From Methylosinus trichosporium OB3b (GTDB lineage Bacteria; Pseudomonadota; Alphaproteobacteria; Rhizobiales; Beijerinckiaceae): 64,000 nucleotides of DNA. The DNA is taken from assembly GCF_002752655.1 (NCBI RefSeq), contig NZ_CP023737.1:1-64000 (forward strand), given 5' to 3'. Of the stretch, positions 45,408 through 53,745 are shown one piece after another; position 1 is the stretch's first letter, and each line of letters begins with the position of its first letter. A program made the position numbers and the translations under genes. The notes below the pieces were generated by a model that was not told the DNA's origin, searched no databases, and saw nothing but the letters and a program-made list of their open reading frames with translations.

Positions 45408-46463
45408 ATGAGAGATATGTGGATGCTTGCCCGCTTGTCCTGTCTCGTCGCGGCGATGTTCGCGCTGCTCCTTCCTCTCGCGCCGGCGCGCGCCTCCGGC
45501 CTCGCTGTCCGCGCCGCGACGTTGGGGCAGGTGACCGAGCGCGGCCGTCTGCTCTGCGGCGTCGGCGCCGGCCAGCCCGGCTTCGCCCGACAGGACGAGA
45601 AAGGCGAGTGGAGCGGGCTCGACGTCGACTTCTGCCGCGCCGTGGCGGCGGCGATCTTCGACGATCCGTCTCGCGCCTCGATCGTCGCGCTGACGCCGAA
45701 GGAGCGGCTGAAAGCGCTACAGACGGGCGAGGTCGATCTTCTCGCGCATGGCGCCGCCTGGACGCTGGCGCGCGACGCCGGGCAGGGGGTCGCCTTTGTG
45801 GCGACGCTCTTCTTCGACGGGCAGGGCTTTCTCACCGCCCGCAAGCGCGCCGCCCAGTCGCGGCGCGATCTTGCGGGGCTGTCGATCTGCGTCCAGCAGG
45901 GCACATCCTTCGAGCTCGATCTCGTCGACGGCCGGCGCGCCAGCGATAAGCCGGTCGAGCCGCGGCTGTTTCCGAGCTTCGAGGAGGCGGCGGAAGCCTA
46001 TGCGCAGGGCCAGTGCGACGCGCTGACCGCGGATCTGTCGACGCTCGCGGCCGAGCGCGCGCGGCTCGAGGCGCCGGACCGGCACGCGATCCTCGCCGAG
46101 CTCATCGACAAGGAGCCGCTCGGGCCGATCGTGCGCCAGGGCGACGCGCAATGGTTCGACGTCGTGCGCTGGACCTATTTCGCCATGCTCGACGCCGAGG
46201 AGCTCGGCGTCGCCTCGACCAATGTCGACGAGGCGCTGAAATCGGCCGATCCGCGCACGCGCCGCCTGCTCGGCGTCGAGGGCGGGCGCGTCGAAGGCTT
46301 CGGCCTCGAGCCCGACTGGGCCTATCGCATCGTCAAGCATGTCGGCAATTACGGCGAGGTCTTCGAGCGCAATCTCGGCCATGGCTCGCCGCTCGGTCTC
46401 GACCGCCGCCTCAACGCGCTGTGGACCGAGGGCGGTCTGATGTATGCGCCGCCGGTGCGATGA
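45408..46463 (+). CDS. Periplasmic amino-acid-binding protein (AapJ/BztA-like), no permease nearby
   Basis: 351-aa precursor with a signal peptide (residues 1-30, ending ARASG) and a family-3 solute-binding fold. AapJ-like features are TLGQVTERGRLLCGVGAGQP, GEWSGLDVDFCRAVAAAIF, LSICVQQGTSFELDL and PLGPIVRQGDAQWFDVVRWT. Such proteins deliver L-amino acids to ABC importers, but no permease or ATPase is adjacent, so it may serve a transporter encoded elsewhere or act as a sensor. Confidence 0.88.
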   Translation: MRDMWMLARLSCLVAAMFALLLPLAPARASGLAVRAATLGQVTERGRLLCGVGAGQPGFARQDEKGEWSGLDVDFCRAVAAAIFDDPSRASIVALTPKERLKALQTGEVDLLAHGAAWTLARDAGQGVAFVATLFFDGQGFLTARKRAAQSRRDLAGLSICVQQGTSFELDLVDGRRASDKPVEPRLFPSFEEAAEAYAQGQCDALTADLSTLAAERARLEAPDRHAILAELIDKEPLGPIVRQGDAQWFDVVRWTYFAMLDAEELGVASTNVDEALKSADPRTRRLLGVEGGRVEGFGLEPDWAYRIVKHVGNYGEVFERNLGHGSPLGLDRRLNALWTEGGLMYAPPVR

Positions 46464-46483
46464 GGGGGCTTTCCGTCGCCGCG

Positions 46484-47311
46484 CTACTCGGGCTCGGAAG
46501 GATTGCGCCGGCTCGCCTTCTTGGGCTCGCGGCGCGGGCCTTCGATGAGGCGGACCACCATGCCCCGGAGCGTGCGAACATCTTGTTCGGTCAAGCCCAT
46601 GCGATGAAACATGTTGCGCAAATTGCGCGACATCACCGGCTTCTTGGTCTCGGGACGAAAAAACTGTCGCTCATCGAGCTCACGCTCGAGAAAATCGAAG
46701 AAAGAGAGGGTCATCTCACGTGTCGCCGGCGGCGAGCGCTCGCTGTTGTCGAAGGGAATGGCGTCGCCATGAGCGGCGCGGAACCATTCATAGCCGGTGA
46801 GCAGCACCGCCTGCGCCAGATTGAGCGACGCATAGGCGGGATTGACCGGAAAGGTGAGAATCGAATCGGCGAGCGCGACCTCGTCATTGTCGAGACCGGT
46901 GCGCTCGGGGCCGAATATCACGCCATGGCGCTCGCCGGCGGCGATTCGCGCCACGGTCTGCGGCAGAGCGGCGGCCGGGGTGGTCACCGGCTTCATCTGG
47001 CCGCGCTCGCGCGCGGTGGCGGCGTAGACGAAGGTAAGATCGGCGATCGCCTCCCGCGCCGTCTCATAGAGCTTGGCGCTGTCGAGCAGAAAGGCTGCGC
47101 CGGCGGCGGCGGAATAGGAGGCCTCGCGATAGACTGGATCGCGCGTCGGCCAGCCCTCGCGCGGGGCGACGAGGCGCAGGTCCGAAAGGCCGAAATTGGC
47201 CATGGCGCGCGCGCACATGCCGATGTTCACGGCGAGCTGCGGGCGCACCAGCACGATCGTGGGGCCGCCCTCGATCTTGGGCCTCGTATGGTCGGTTCCG
47301 GCGCCGGTCAA
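46484..47311 (-). CDS. trmJ: tRNA (cytidine/uridine-2'-O-)-methyltransferase TrmJ
   Basis: SPOUT-class methyltransferase modifying position 32 of tRNAs. The 275-aa protein has the conserved blocks VLVRPQLAVNIGMCARAMAN, IFGPERTGLDNDEVALADSI and NPAYASLNLAQAVLL, which form the knotted SAM site. The C-terminal extension is basic (GPRREPKKASRRNPSEPE). Convergent with the substrate-binding protein gene. Confidence 0.92.
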   Translation of the reverse strand: MTGAGTDHTRPKIEGGPTIVLVRPQLAVNIGMCARAMANFGLSDLRLVAPREGWPTRDPVYREASYSAAAGAAFLLDSAKLYETAREAIADLTFVYAATARERGQMKPVTTPAAALPQTVARIAAGERHGVIFGPERTGLDNDEVALADSILTFPVNPAYASLNLAQAVLLTGYEWFRAAHGDAIPFDNSERSPPATREMTLSFFDFLERELDERQFFRPETKKPVMSRNLRNMFHRMGLTEQDVRTLRGMVVRLIEGPRREPKKASRRNPSEPE

Positions 47312-47603
47312 GGATGTCCTCTCTTCACAGCTTCGCGCGGGGAGCAGCCTCCCGGGCGCTTGCGTCTACGTCTCGCCCCATAACACGAACGGCGCGGAGC
47401 CTCGCCCATTCGCGCGCGCCTCTCGGCGGATTCGGTTTTTCCCGAGCCGCCCGCGGTGGACAATCCCCGGCGACTCTGTTATCCCGCTTTTCCTACGGAT
47501 CAGGCGCTCCGTTAGCGCCCGATGGGCTATTATCACTCCCGCGTTATAGCCGCCAAACGCACTCCAACCGGGGCCGCCGCGTCCCTAGAAACAGGATCGC
47601 TTC

Positions 47604-47843
47604 GTGCAAGTTCTCGTCCGCGACAATAATGTCGATCAGGCTCTCAAGGCGCTGAAGAAGAAGATGCAGCGCGAAGGCATTTTCCGCGAGATGAAGCTCC
47701 GCGGCCATTATGAGAAGCCCTCGGAGAAGCGGGCGCGCGAGAAGGCCGAGGCGGTGCGCCGCGCTCGCAAGCTCGCCCGCAAGAAGCTGCAGCGCGAAGG
47801 CCTGCTGCCCGTCAAGGCCAAGCCGGCCGCCGGCGGCCGCTGA
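47604..47843 (+). CDS. rpsU: 30S ribosomal protein S21
   Basis: 79-aa basic protein with the S21 signature [20 protein letters not shown], then [20 protein letters not shown], and a Lys/Arg/Ala-rich tail typical of alphaproteobacterial S21. GTG start. A region of about 290 bp upstream (47312-47603) must hold its promoter; no clear box was identified. Confidence 0.97.
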   Translation: MQVLVRDNNVDQALKALKKKMQREGIFREMKLRGHYEKPSEKRAREKAEAVRRARKLARKKLQREGLLPVKAKPAAGGR

Positions 47844-47930
47844 GTTCTCGTTCGGCCCGGCCGTCCTCGCGGCCCTGCCGACATCGTCAGCGCAACACGC
47901 GCGTTTCGTCTCGGCTCCGGGAGGAACGGA

Positions 47931-48788
47931 ATGGAATTGCCGCTCGCGCCGGCGGTTCGCCGGATGTCTCCGGAGACGCTGCGTCGCCTCGGCGCAGGTC
48001 TGGCGCTGCTTCTGCTCGCCGGCTGCGAGACCGCTGGCATGCTGCGTCCGCCGGGTCGCGGCTTCGCCGAGACCGAAGTCGGCGATCCGAAAGCCGCCTC
48101 GGCCAATATCGAATCGCTGTCCGAGGTGATTCGCCGCAATCCGAGCGCCGAGGCGTTCAACACGCGGGGCGTCGCCCACGCCAAGGTCGGCCAGTTCCAG
48201 GAGGCGATCGCCGATTTCTCGCAGGCGATCCAGTCCGACCCCAATAGCGCCGCCGCCTTCACCAATCGCGCGCTGGCCTTCCGGCAGATCGGCCGCAGCG
48301 ATCAGGCGCGGCTCGATTTCGACCGCGCCATCACTGTAAGCCCCAATCACGCCCCGGCCTATATCGGCCGCGCCAATCTTCTGCGCGCGCAAGGCAATCT
48401 CGACGAGGCGCTGATCGATCTCGATGCGGCGATCCGTCTCAATCCCGAGAGCGCACAGGCGTTTCACGCGCGCGGGCTGATCCATCAGAAGCGCGGCGAC
48501 AATCTCCGCGCGGTGACGGATTTCGACAACGCCATCGATCGCGATCCCTTCGCCGCAGCGCCTTATCAGGCGCGTGGCGAGAGCCTCGTCGCCCTCGGCA
48601 AATACGACAAGGCGATCGAGGATTTCAACGCCGCGCTCAATGTCGACAACAAGAGCGCGCCGGCCTGGGCTTGGCTCGGCCTCGCCTATGATCGCCAAGG
48701 CAATCGCGCCAAGGCCGCGGAATCTTATCAGCGCGCGCTGTCGATCGATCCGAACCAACCCGTCGCCAAGCAGGGCGGGCGGGGCTGA
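47931..48788 (+). CDS. TPR-repeat lipoprotein
   Basis: 285-aa protein with a lipoprotein signal (LGAGLALLLLAGCETAGM; lipobox LLAGC) and about six TPR motifs from residue 70 to the end (AFNTRGVAHAKVGQFQEAIA, AYIGRANLLRAQGNLDEALI, AWAWLGLAYDRQGNRAKAAE). Likely an outer-membrane-anchored periplasmic scaffold, comparable to NlpI-type proteins. It follows rpsU by 87 bp on the same strand. Confidence 0.85.
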   Translation: MELPLAPAVRRMSPETLRRLGAGLALLLLAGCETAGMLRPPGRGFAETEVGDPKAASANIESLSEVIRRNPSAEAFNTRGVAHAKVGQFQEAIADFSQAIQSDPNSAAAFTNRALAFRQIGRSDQARLDFDRAITVSPNHAPAYIGRANLLRAQGNLDEALIDLDAAIRLNPESAQAFHARGLIHQKRGDNLRAVTDFDNAIDRDPFAAAPYQARGESLVALGKYDKAIEDFNAALNVDNKSAPAWAWLGLAYDRQGNRAKAAESYQRALSIDPNQPVAKQGGRG

Positions 48789-48858
48789 GGCGGCGGACGC
48801 CGTCGCCTTTTTCCGAGGTTTTCGCGCAGAGCCAACGGCGCTTGCCGCCCCTCTCCCC

Positions 48859-48868
48859 GCCTGCGGGG
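48859..48868. repeat. Target-site duplication, left (GCCTGCGGGG)
   Basis: Ten-bp direct repeat bordering the IS4-family element; the identical sequence is at 50305-50314. IS4-family elements typically duplicate 9-13 bp. Confidence 0.85.
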
Positions 48869-50304
48869 CTACGGGATTCACGGAAACGCTTTGGCTGTTG
48901 CGATGGCGTATCCGGCGAGCATGGAGGCGAGGCGGTTCCATCCGTCTCGCATCGTCTTGGGGCCGGGCGGCTTGTAGTAGCAGTTCCAGCCTCCCAAACG
49001 GGCTGTGATCCAAGCGAGCCATGCGAGCGAGCCCTTCTCATGCGGGTTCTTCTGCCGTTCCGTCTTGCCCTCCAAGGTCTTGCCGATCGCCTCGAGCGGC
49101 TCGACCAGGGCCTCGTCGACGACGTCGCCACAGGAGCGCGGGCCGCCGTCGCGCGCGTCGACCAGTTGAATGATGCGAGCCGCCGCTCCGAGGGCCACCG
49201 CCGAGAGCCGCATCAACCGCTCGGCGTCGACGATCTGGCTGTCCTCGAGCGCGAGCCCGTCGCTTTTGAGGGTGCGGAACAATTGCTCGATCCGCCAGCG
49301 CAAGCGATAGCAACGCACGATCTCGCGCGCCTGTTCGGCGGTTTCGGCCGCATGGGTGGTCAGGAGCCGCCACAGCAGCGAAGCGACGCCTTCCGGCGGC
49401 TCGATCTCGCGCGCCTCCACCAGCGTCAGCTCGACAGCCGGCGCGCCCGTCTTTTCCTTCGCGGAGAGGGAGGCCGGGGCGAGGAGGCGGACGCGGACCG
49501 CGCGCAGCTCGACCCTGGCGAGGCGCCCTTTGTCGCCCGGCCCGCGCGGCGCGACCTTGGTCATTGTCGTCGTCAGCGGCGCGGCCGCGGCGGCCGCCTC
49601 GAAGAGAGAGCCGCCTTCGATACGGCGATCCTGGGCGGCGCGCACGACGAGATGGACGCCCTCGGGACGCCGCGCGAAAAGCTGGAAGATGTCGCTCTCG
49701 CGGTCGCCGACGACGGTGACTTCGGCGGCCGCGCCGAGCTGCTCTGCGGCGCTCGCGCAGCCTTCGAGCCAGCGCGCCGATTCCTTGTCCTCGAAAGCGC
49801 GGCCGCGCCGCGCCGGCGCCTTCGTCTGCGGACGCGTCCAGATCCGCGCGTCGACGAGGCCGACTACGGCCTCGTCATCGGCGTCTATGGCCAGCACCGG
49901 ATGGATGAAGAAGCCAGGATCGCATCCATTGCCGGCGGGCCCCAGGCCGCGACGCTTGGCCGAGCGGCCGGCGAAATTGATCTCGCTCGTATCCTGTGCG
50001 GCCACCACCCGGCGACCGGCGCAGCGCTCCGCGGTGCGCGCGCCCAGCGTCTCCATGATCGCCTCGACCGAGGCGAAGCCGGACGACAGGAAGCGATGGG
50101 CGCGCATCTCGCCGCTGCGCGAGGCCCCGACCTTACGCAAGGTCAGCGACCCCGTCGCCGCGATCTGCTCCATCAGCCAGTCGCCGCTGCGCTCGACACG
50201 AATGTCGCCGACCCCAAACCCCATGACCCGCCTCCGATCCGATTCGCTCGGACCTGTGAAGCGCAAATGCAACGCTTTGGGAATCGCTTCCGTGAACTCC
50301 GTAG
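48869..50304 (-). mobile_element. Intact IS4-family insertion sequence (1436 bp)
   Basis: Bounded by imperfect 20-bp terminal inverted repeats, CTACGGGATTCACGGAAACG at 48869-48888 and the complement of CTACGGAGTTCACGGAAGCG at 50285-50304, and flanked by a perfect 10-bp target duplication. It carries one complete transposase gene. The target was the centre of a palindrome, CCTCTCCCCGC-CT-GCGGGGAGAGG. Confidence 0.9.
48878..50224 (-). CDS. IS4-family transposase
   Basis: 448-aa DDE transposase from ATG 50224. Catalytic features: first Asp in AAQDTSEINF, second in VVGDRESDIF, and the IS4 YREK signature in CYRLRWRIEQLFRTLKSDG, with Tyr, Arg, Glu and Lys in the right spacing. The frame is uninterrupted and the 3' end lies close to the left inverted repeat, so the element may still be active. 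The open frame extending to 50566 is outside the element and discarded. Confidence 0.93.
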   Translation of the reverse strand: MGFGVGDIRVERSGDWLMEQIAATGSLTLRKVGASRSGEMRAHRFLSSGFASVEAIMETLGARTAERCAGRRVVAAQDTSEINFAGRSAKRRGLGPAGNGCDPGFFIHPVLAIDADDEAVVGLVDARIWTRPQTKAPARRGRAFEDKESARWLEGCASAAEQLGAAAEVTVVGDRESDIFQLFARRPEGVHLVVRAAQDRRIEGGSLFEAAAAAAPLTTTMTKVAPRGPGDKGRLARVELRAVRVRLLAPASLSAKEKTGAPAVELTLVEAREIEPPEGVASLLWRLLTTHAAETAEQAREIVRCYRLRWRIEQLFRTLKSDGLALEDSQIVDAERLMRLSAVALGAAARIIQLVDARDGGPRSCGDVVDEALVEPLEAIGKTLEGKTERQKNPHEKGSLAWLAWITARLGGWNCYYKPPGPKTMRDGWNRLASMLAGYAIATAKAFP

Positions 50305-50314
50305 GCCTGCGGGG
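50305..50314. repeat. Target-site duplication, right (GCCTGCGGGG)
   Basis: Right copy of the 10-bp direct repeat; the left copy is at 48859-48868. Confidence 0.85.
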
Positions 50315-50378
50315 AGAGGCGGCGGCGGACGCCGTCATCTTTGTCCGACGTTTGCGCGAGCCAACGGAGCCTGCCGTC

Positions 50379-51206
50379 TTACCGCTCCACTGTCTGCGTC
50401 GCGTCCAGCGTCGCATCGATCCAGGCGAAGAGGCGGGGGTAAATCTCCTCGCGTCCGAGCACGAGATGGCCGGCTCCGGGAGCGAGGATGAAGCTCTTCG
50501 GCTCGTTGGCGAGATCGAACAGCCGCCGGCCGAGCGCGATCGGCACGACCGCATCCTTGTCGCCATGGGCGATCAGCAGCGGCACGCGCACCTCGCGGAT
50601 GGCGAGATCGGAGCGGAACTGGTCCGCCATCAGCCAGCGCACCGGGATCAGCCCATAGCGCGCCTCGGCGACGTCGACGGCCGAGGAGAACGGCGAGTCG
50701 AGCACGAGCGCCGCGGATTCATGGGTCGCCGCCAGCGCCGTGGCGACGCCAGAGCCGAGCGATTCGCCGATCAGCACCAGCCGCCGCGCATCGGCGCCGC
50801 GGGCGAGCGCCGCGCGATAGGCGGCGTCGGCGTCGCGCATCAGCCCGTCCTGAGTCGGCGCGCCGGTGGAGCCGCCATAGCCGCGATAGGCGACGGCGAG
50901 AAAGCCATAGCCGCGCTCGATGAAGCCGCGAAAACGCGGAATGCGGTCGATCAGCGCGCCGGCGTTGCCGTGGAAATAGAGGAGGAACGGCCGCCCCTCG
51001 CGCGGCGGGGCGGCCCAGGCGACGAGAGTCTCGCCGTCCTCGGTGGAAAGACGCAGTTCGTCGACGCCGTCGAGCCCGGCTTCGATCGGCGTGACATGGC
51101 GCGAATCGGGAAGATATTGCAGGCGGCGCTGAAACAGCGCGAGCGCCGCCGTCGCCGCCAGATAGGCGGCGACGAGCAGGACAGCGGTCGCCTTCAGCGC
51201 CAGCAT
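50379..51206 (-). CDS. Alpha/beta hydrolase, membrane-anchored (ABHD13/BEM46-like)
   Basis: 275-aa serine hydrolase with an N-terminal membrane anchor (LKATAVLLVAAYLAATAALA), oxyanion-loop region LLYFHGNAGALIDR, nucleophile elbow GESLGSG, acid in HGDKDAVVP and catalytic His in GAGHL. It resembles the BEM46/ABHD13 group; substrate unknown. It lies 4 bp downstream of the terC-like gene, so the two are probably one operon. Confidence 0.88.
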   Translation of the reverse strand: MLALKATAVLLVAAYLAATAALALFQRRLQYLPDSRHVTPIEAGLDGVDELRLSTEDGETLVAWAAPPREGRPFLLYFHGNAGALIDRIPRFRGFIERGYGFLAVAYRGYGGSTGAPTQDGLMRDADAAYRAALARGADARRLVLIGESLGSGVATALAATHESAALVLDSPFSSAVDVAEARYGLIPVRWLMADQFRSDLAIREVRVPLLIAHGDKDAVVPIALGRRLFDLANEPKSFILAPGAGHLVLGREEIYPRLFAWIDATLDATQTVER

Positions 51207-51210
51207 GCGG

Positions 51211-51912
51211 TCATTGTTCTCCGCCCTGCGCCTTGCTCCGCGCCTCGGCGCGCTCCTCTAGACGCAAGGCGATCCAGCCGGCGGCGAGCACCAGCGCGGC
51301 TCCGGCGATCGACGAAGCGAGGTCGAGATGCTCGGGGACGGTCCAGCCGAAGCGCTCCCAGACGGGATCGGTGACGATCAATTCGCCGGCGATCCAGCCG
51401 AGCAGGCCGGCGCCGAACCAGACGAGAATGGGAAAGCGCGACAGCGCCTGCATCAGCAGCCCCGCGCCGAACACCACGATCGGCACGGAGACGGCGAGGC
51501 CGAAAATGATCAACGGCATGGAGCCGCGCGCCGCGCCGGCGATGGCGATGACATTGTCGAGCGACATCACCGCATCGGCCATGACGATGGCGGCGACGGC
51601 GCCCCAGAGATCCTCCTTGGCGGCGACGTTGTGCTCCGTCTCGTCGATGAGCAGCTTGATAGCGACGCCGAGCAGCAGCACGCCGCCGAGCGCCTTCAGC
51701 GCCGGCAGGCCCATCATCTGAATGACGACGAAGGCGAATGCGACGCGCAGCAGCACGCCGCCCGCGGCGCCGAGCGCGACGCCCCAGCGCCGCTTGGCCG
51801 GTGGCAGCTTATGGCAGGCGAGGGCGATCAGGACGGCGTTGTCGCCGGAAAGCAGGAGGTCGATCCAGATGATCTCGAAGATTTCGAAACCGGCGGTGAA
51901 CTCGCCATTCAT
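51211..51912 (-). CDS. TerC-family integral membrane protein (YjbE-like)
   Basis: 233-aa protein with about seven helices and TerC hallmarks IDLLLSGDNAVLIALACHKL and the second Asp-rich site DAVMSLDNVIAIAGAA, which are linked to metal (Mn) handling in this family. Followed after 4 bp by the alpha/beta hydrolase gene. Confidence 0.88.
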   Translation of the reverse strand: MNGEFTAGFEIFEIIWIDLLLSGDNAVLIALACHKLPPAKRRWGVALGAAGGVLLRVAFAFVVIQMMGLPALKALGGVLLLGVAIKLLIDETEHNVAAKEDLWGAVAAIVMADAVMSLDNVIAIAGAARGSMPLIIFGLAVSVPIVVFGAGLLMQALSRFPILVWFGAGLLGWIAGELIVTDPVWERFGWTVPEHLDLASSIAGAALVLAAGWIALRLEERAEARSKAQGGEQ

Positions 51913-52023
51913 CGGTTTTTATATCCAAGCAGCGCGCGCGGGGCGCGATCGCGCGCGATCATAGACGATCGCCGGCCGCAGGCCAGCAAAAGCGGAACGC
52001 CGGCTGGCGGCGTCCGCCGATTC

Positions 52024-52740
52024 TCACTTCAGGAAGACATAGATGTCGACCTCGAGGCCATCGTCGTCGCTCGTCTGCAGATCGGTGAGATATTCCTCGA
52101 CGAACAGGTTTTTCGTGTCGAGGCCCTTCTCGTCGAGAAAGGCGGTGATCGCTTCATAGGTCGAATCGATCTCGGCATAGGGGCCGCGATGCTGGAACTT
52201 CAGCGCCTTGCCGGCGGGCGAGGCGCCGATCTCGACGCCGCTGTCGAGCTTGGGCTTGCCCTCCGGCGCTTTGGCGAGCGGCAGCATCGCCTCGAAATGG
52301 AAGCCATTGTCATCGGTCTCGGTGAAGGCGACGAGCGGGCGGCCGTCCGCCTTCAGTCCCGCTTTCTCGGCCGCGGCCTTCGTTTTGGCCACGGCCTCGC
52401 CCAGCGTCTTCAGCCCGTCGGTCCAGGTCCCCTGTCCGCGCAGCCGCGCCACCGGACGCGCCGGAATGTCGATCGCCTGGCCGGCGATCGGATCGACGGG
52501 CGATTCGATCGGCGGCTCGACGGTCTCCTGCGCGGCGGGCGCGTCGAGATCGAGCTTGGGCGTCGGCGCCAGCGGGCTCTCGGGCGTGGCGGGAGCTGCG
52601 GCGGACGGCGCCTGCGCCACCTGCGCGGGCGCGACGACGGGCGAATCGCCGGCGAATTTTTGCGTTGCGATATAGCCGCCGACCACGACAATGGCGACGA
52701 GCGCGGCGAGCCAACCCCAGAGGCCTTTCAGCATCTGCAT
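52024..52740 (-). CDS. Membrane-anchored GyrI-like (effector-binding) protein
   Basis: 238-aa protein: one N-terminal helix (WGWLAALVAIVVVGGYIATQ), a Pro/Ala-rich linker (about 30-90) and a C-terminal GyrI/SOUL-like domain (about 100-238) with FQHRGPYAEIDSTYEAITAF and VEEYLTDLQTSDDDGLEVDI, typical of GyrI-type small-molecule-binding folds. The function of anchored forms is unknown. GGAG lies about 9 nt upstream of ATG 52740. Confidence 0.8.
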   Translation of the reverse strand: MQMLKGLWGWLAALVAIVVVGGYIATQKFAGDSPVVAPAQVAQAPSAAAPATPESPLAPTPKLDLDAPAAQETVEPPIESPVDPIAGQAIDIPARPVARLRGQGTWTDGLKTLGEAVAKTKAAAEKAGLKADGRPLVAFTETDDNGFHFEAMLPLAKAPEGKPKLDSGVEIGASPAGKALKFQHRGPYAEIDSTYEAITAFLDEKGLDTKNLFVEEYLTDLQTSDDDGLEVDIYVFLK

Positions 52741-52866
52741 GAAACTACACTCCTTTTTTGAAAAGCTCTGGCCTGGCCCGAGGCGCAGGCGCGAAAGGCG
52801 CCGACGCCGGGGGCGACGGCCTTGGCGCGTCGCGGTCGATTCTTCTATATACTCCTGCAACAGGAA

Positions 52867-53745
52867 ATGAACGTCATCATGACCAGTCCGCTCTCCGACC
52901 GGCCGATCCACCGCATGAACGGCGCCGGCAATGAGATTCTGGTGCTCGATCTGCGCGGGGCCAGCCACGAGGTCACGGCGGCCGAGGCGCGCGCCATCGC
53001 CCGGGCGTCGGGGCTGCGCTTCGACCAGCTGATGACGCTGCATGAGCCGCGCGCGGCGGGCGCCAACGCCTTCATGCGCATCTACAACAATGACGGCTCA
53101 CGCTCGGGCGCCTGCGGCAATGGCACGCGCTGCGTCGCTTTCGTCCTCGGTGAGAAGGGGGAGGGCGACGCGCTGCTGCTGGAGACCGACGCCGGGCCGA
53201 TTCGCAGCTGGCGCCGGGGCGAGACGCTGTTCTCGGTCGATATGGGGGCGCCGAGGCTCGACTGGCGCGCGATTCCGCTGGCCGGCGAAGGCGCCGACAC
53301 GGCGCGCGTGGCGCTGGCGCCCGCCGTCATCGGCGCGCCGGAGTTCTTCTCGGCGGTGAACATGGGCAATCCGCATGCGGTGTTCTTCGTCGAGGACCCG
53401 GCGGCGATCGCTCTCGAAGCGTTGGGCCCGCCCATCGAAACTCATCCGTTGTTTCCCGAGCGCGTGAACGTCTCCTTCGCCAGCGTGCTCGCTCCGGGCG
53501 AGATCGCGCTGCGCGTCTGGGAGCGCGGTACCGGCGTCACCAAAGCCTGCGGCTCGGCCGCCTGCGCGACTCTGGTCGCGGCGTCGCGCGCTGGTCTCAG
53601 CGGGCGAGAGGCGCGGGTGCGGCTCCCCGGCGGCGATCTCGACATCGATTGGGGCGCCGATGATCATGTGATGATGACCGGCCCGGTCGAGCTCGAATTC
53701 GTGACGCGGCTCGATCCACGCATCTTCAGCGAGCAAGAGCGTTGA
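52867..53745 (+). CDS. dapF: Diaminopimelate epimerase
   Basis: Cofactor-free racemase converting LL-DAP to meso-DAP for lysine and peptidoglycan. The 292-aa protein has both catalytic Cys in SGACGNGTRC and TKACGSAACATL, and the N-terminal MNGAGNEILVLDLRG. ATG 52867 is directly preceded by AGGAA, which is too close; ATG 52879 may be the true start. The stop overlaps the mtaB start by 3 bp. Confidence 0.95.
   Translation: MNVIMTSPLSDRPIHRMNGAGNEILVLDLRGASHEVTAAEARAIARASGLRFDQLMTLHEPRAAGANAFMRIYNNDGSRSGACGNGTRCVAFVLGEKGEGDALLLETDAGPIRSWRRGETLFSVDMGAPRLDWRAIPLAGEGADTARVALAPAVIGAPEFFSAVNMGNPHAVFFVEDPAAIALEALGPPIETHPLFPERVNVSFASVLAPGEIALRVWERGTGVTKACGSAACATLVAASRAGLSGREARVRLPGGDLDIDWGADDHVMMTGPVELEFVTRLDPRIFSEQER

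Noticed and set aside
50225..50566. N-terminal extension of the IS4 transposase frame
   Set aside because: It lies beyond the terminal inverted repeat at 50304 and overlaps the hydrolase gene antisense.
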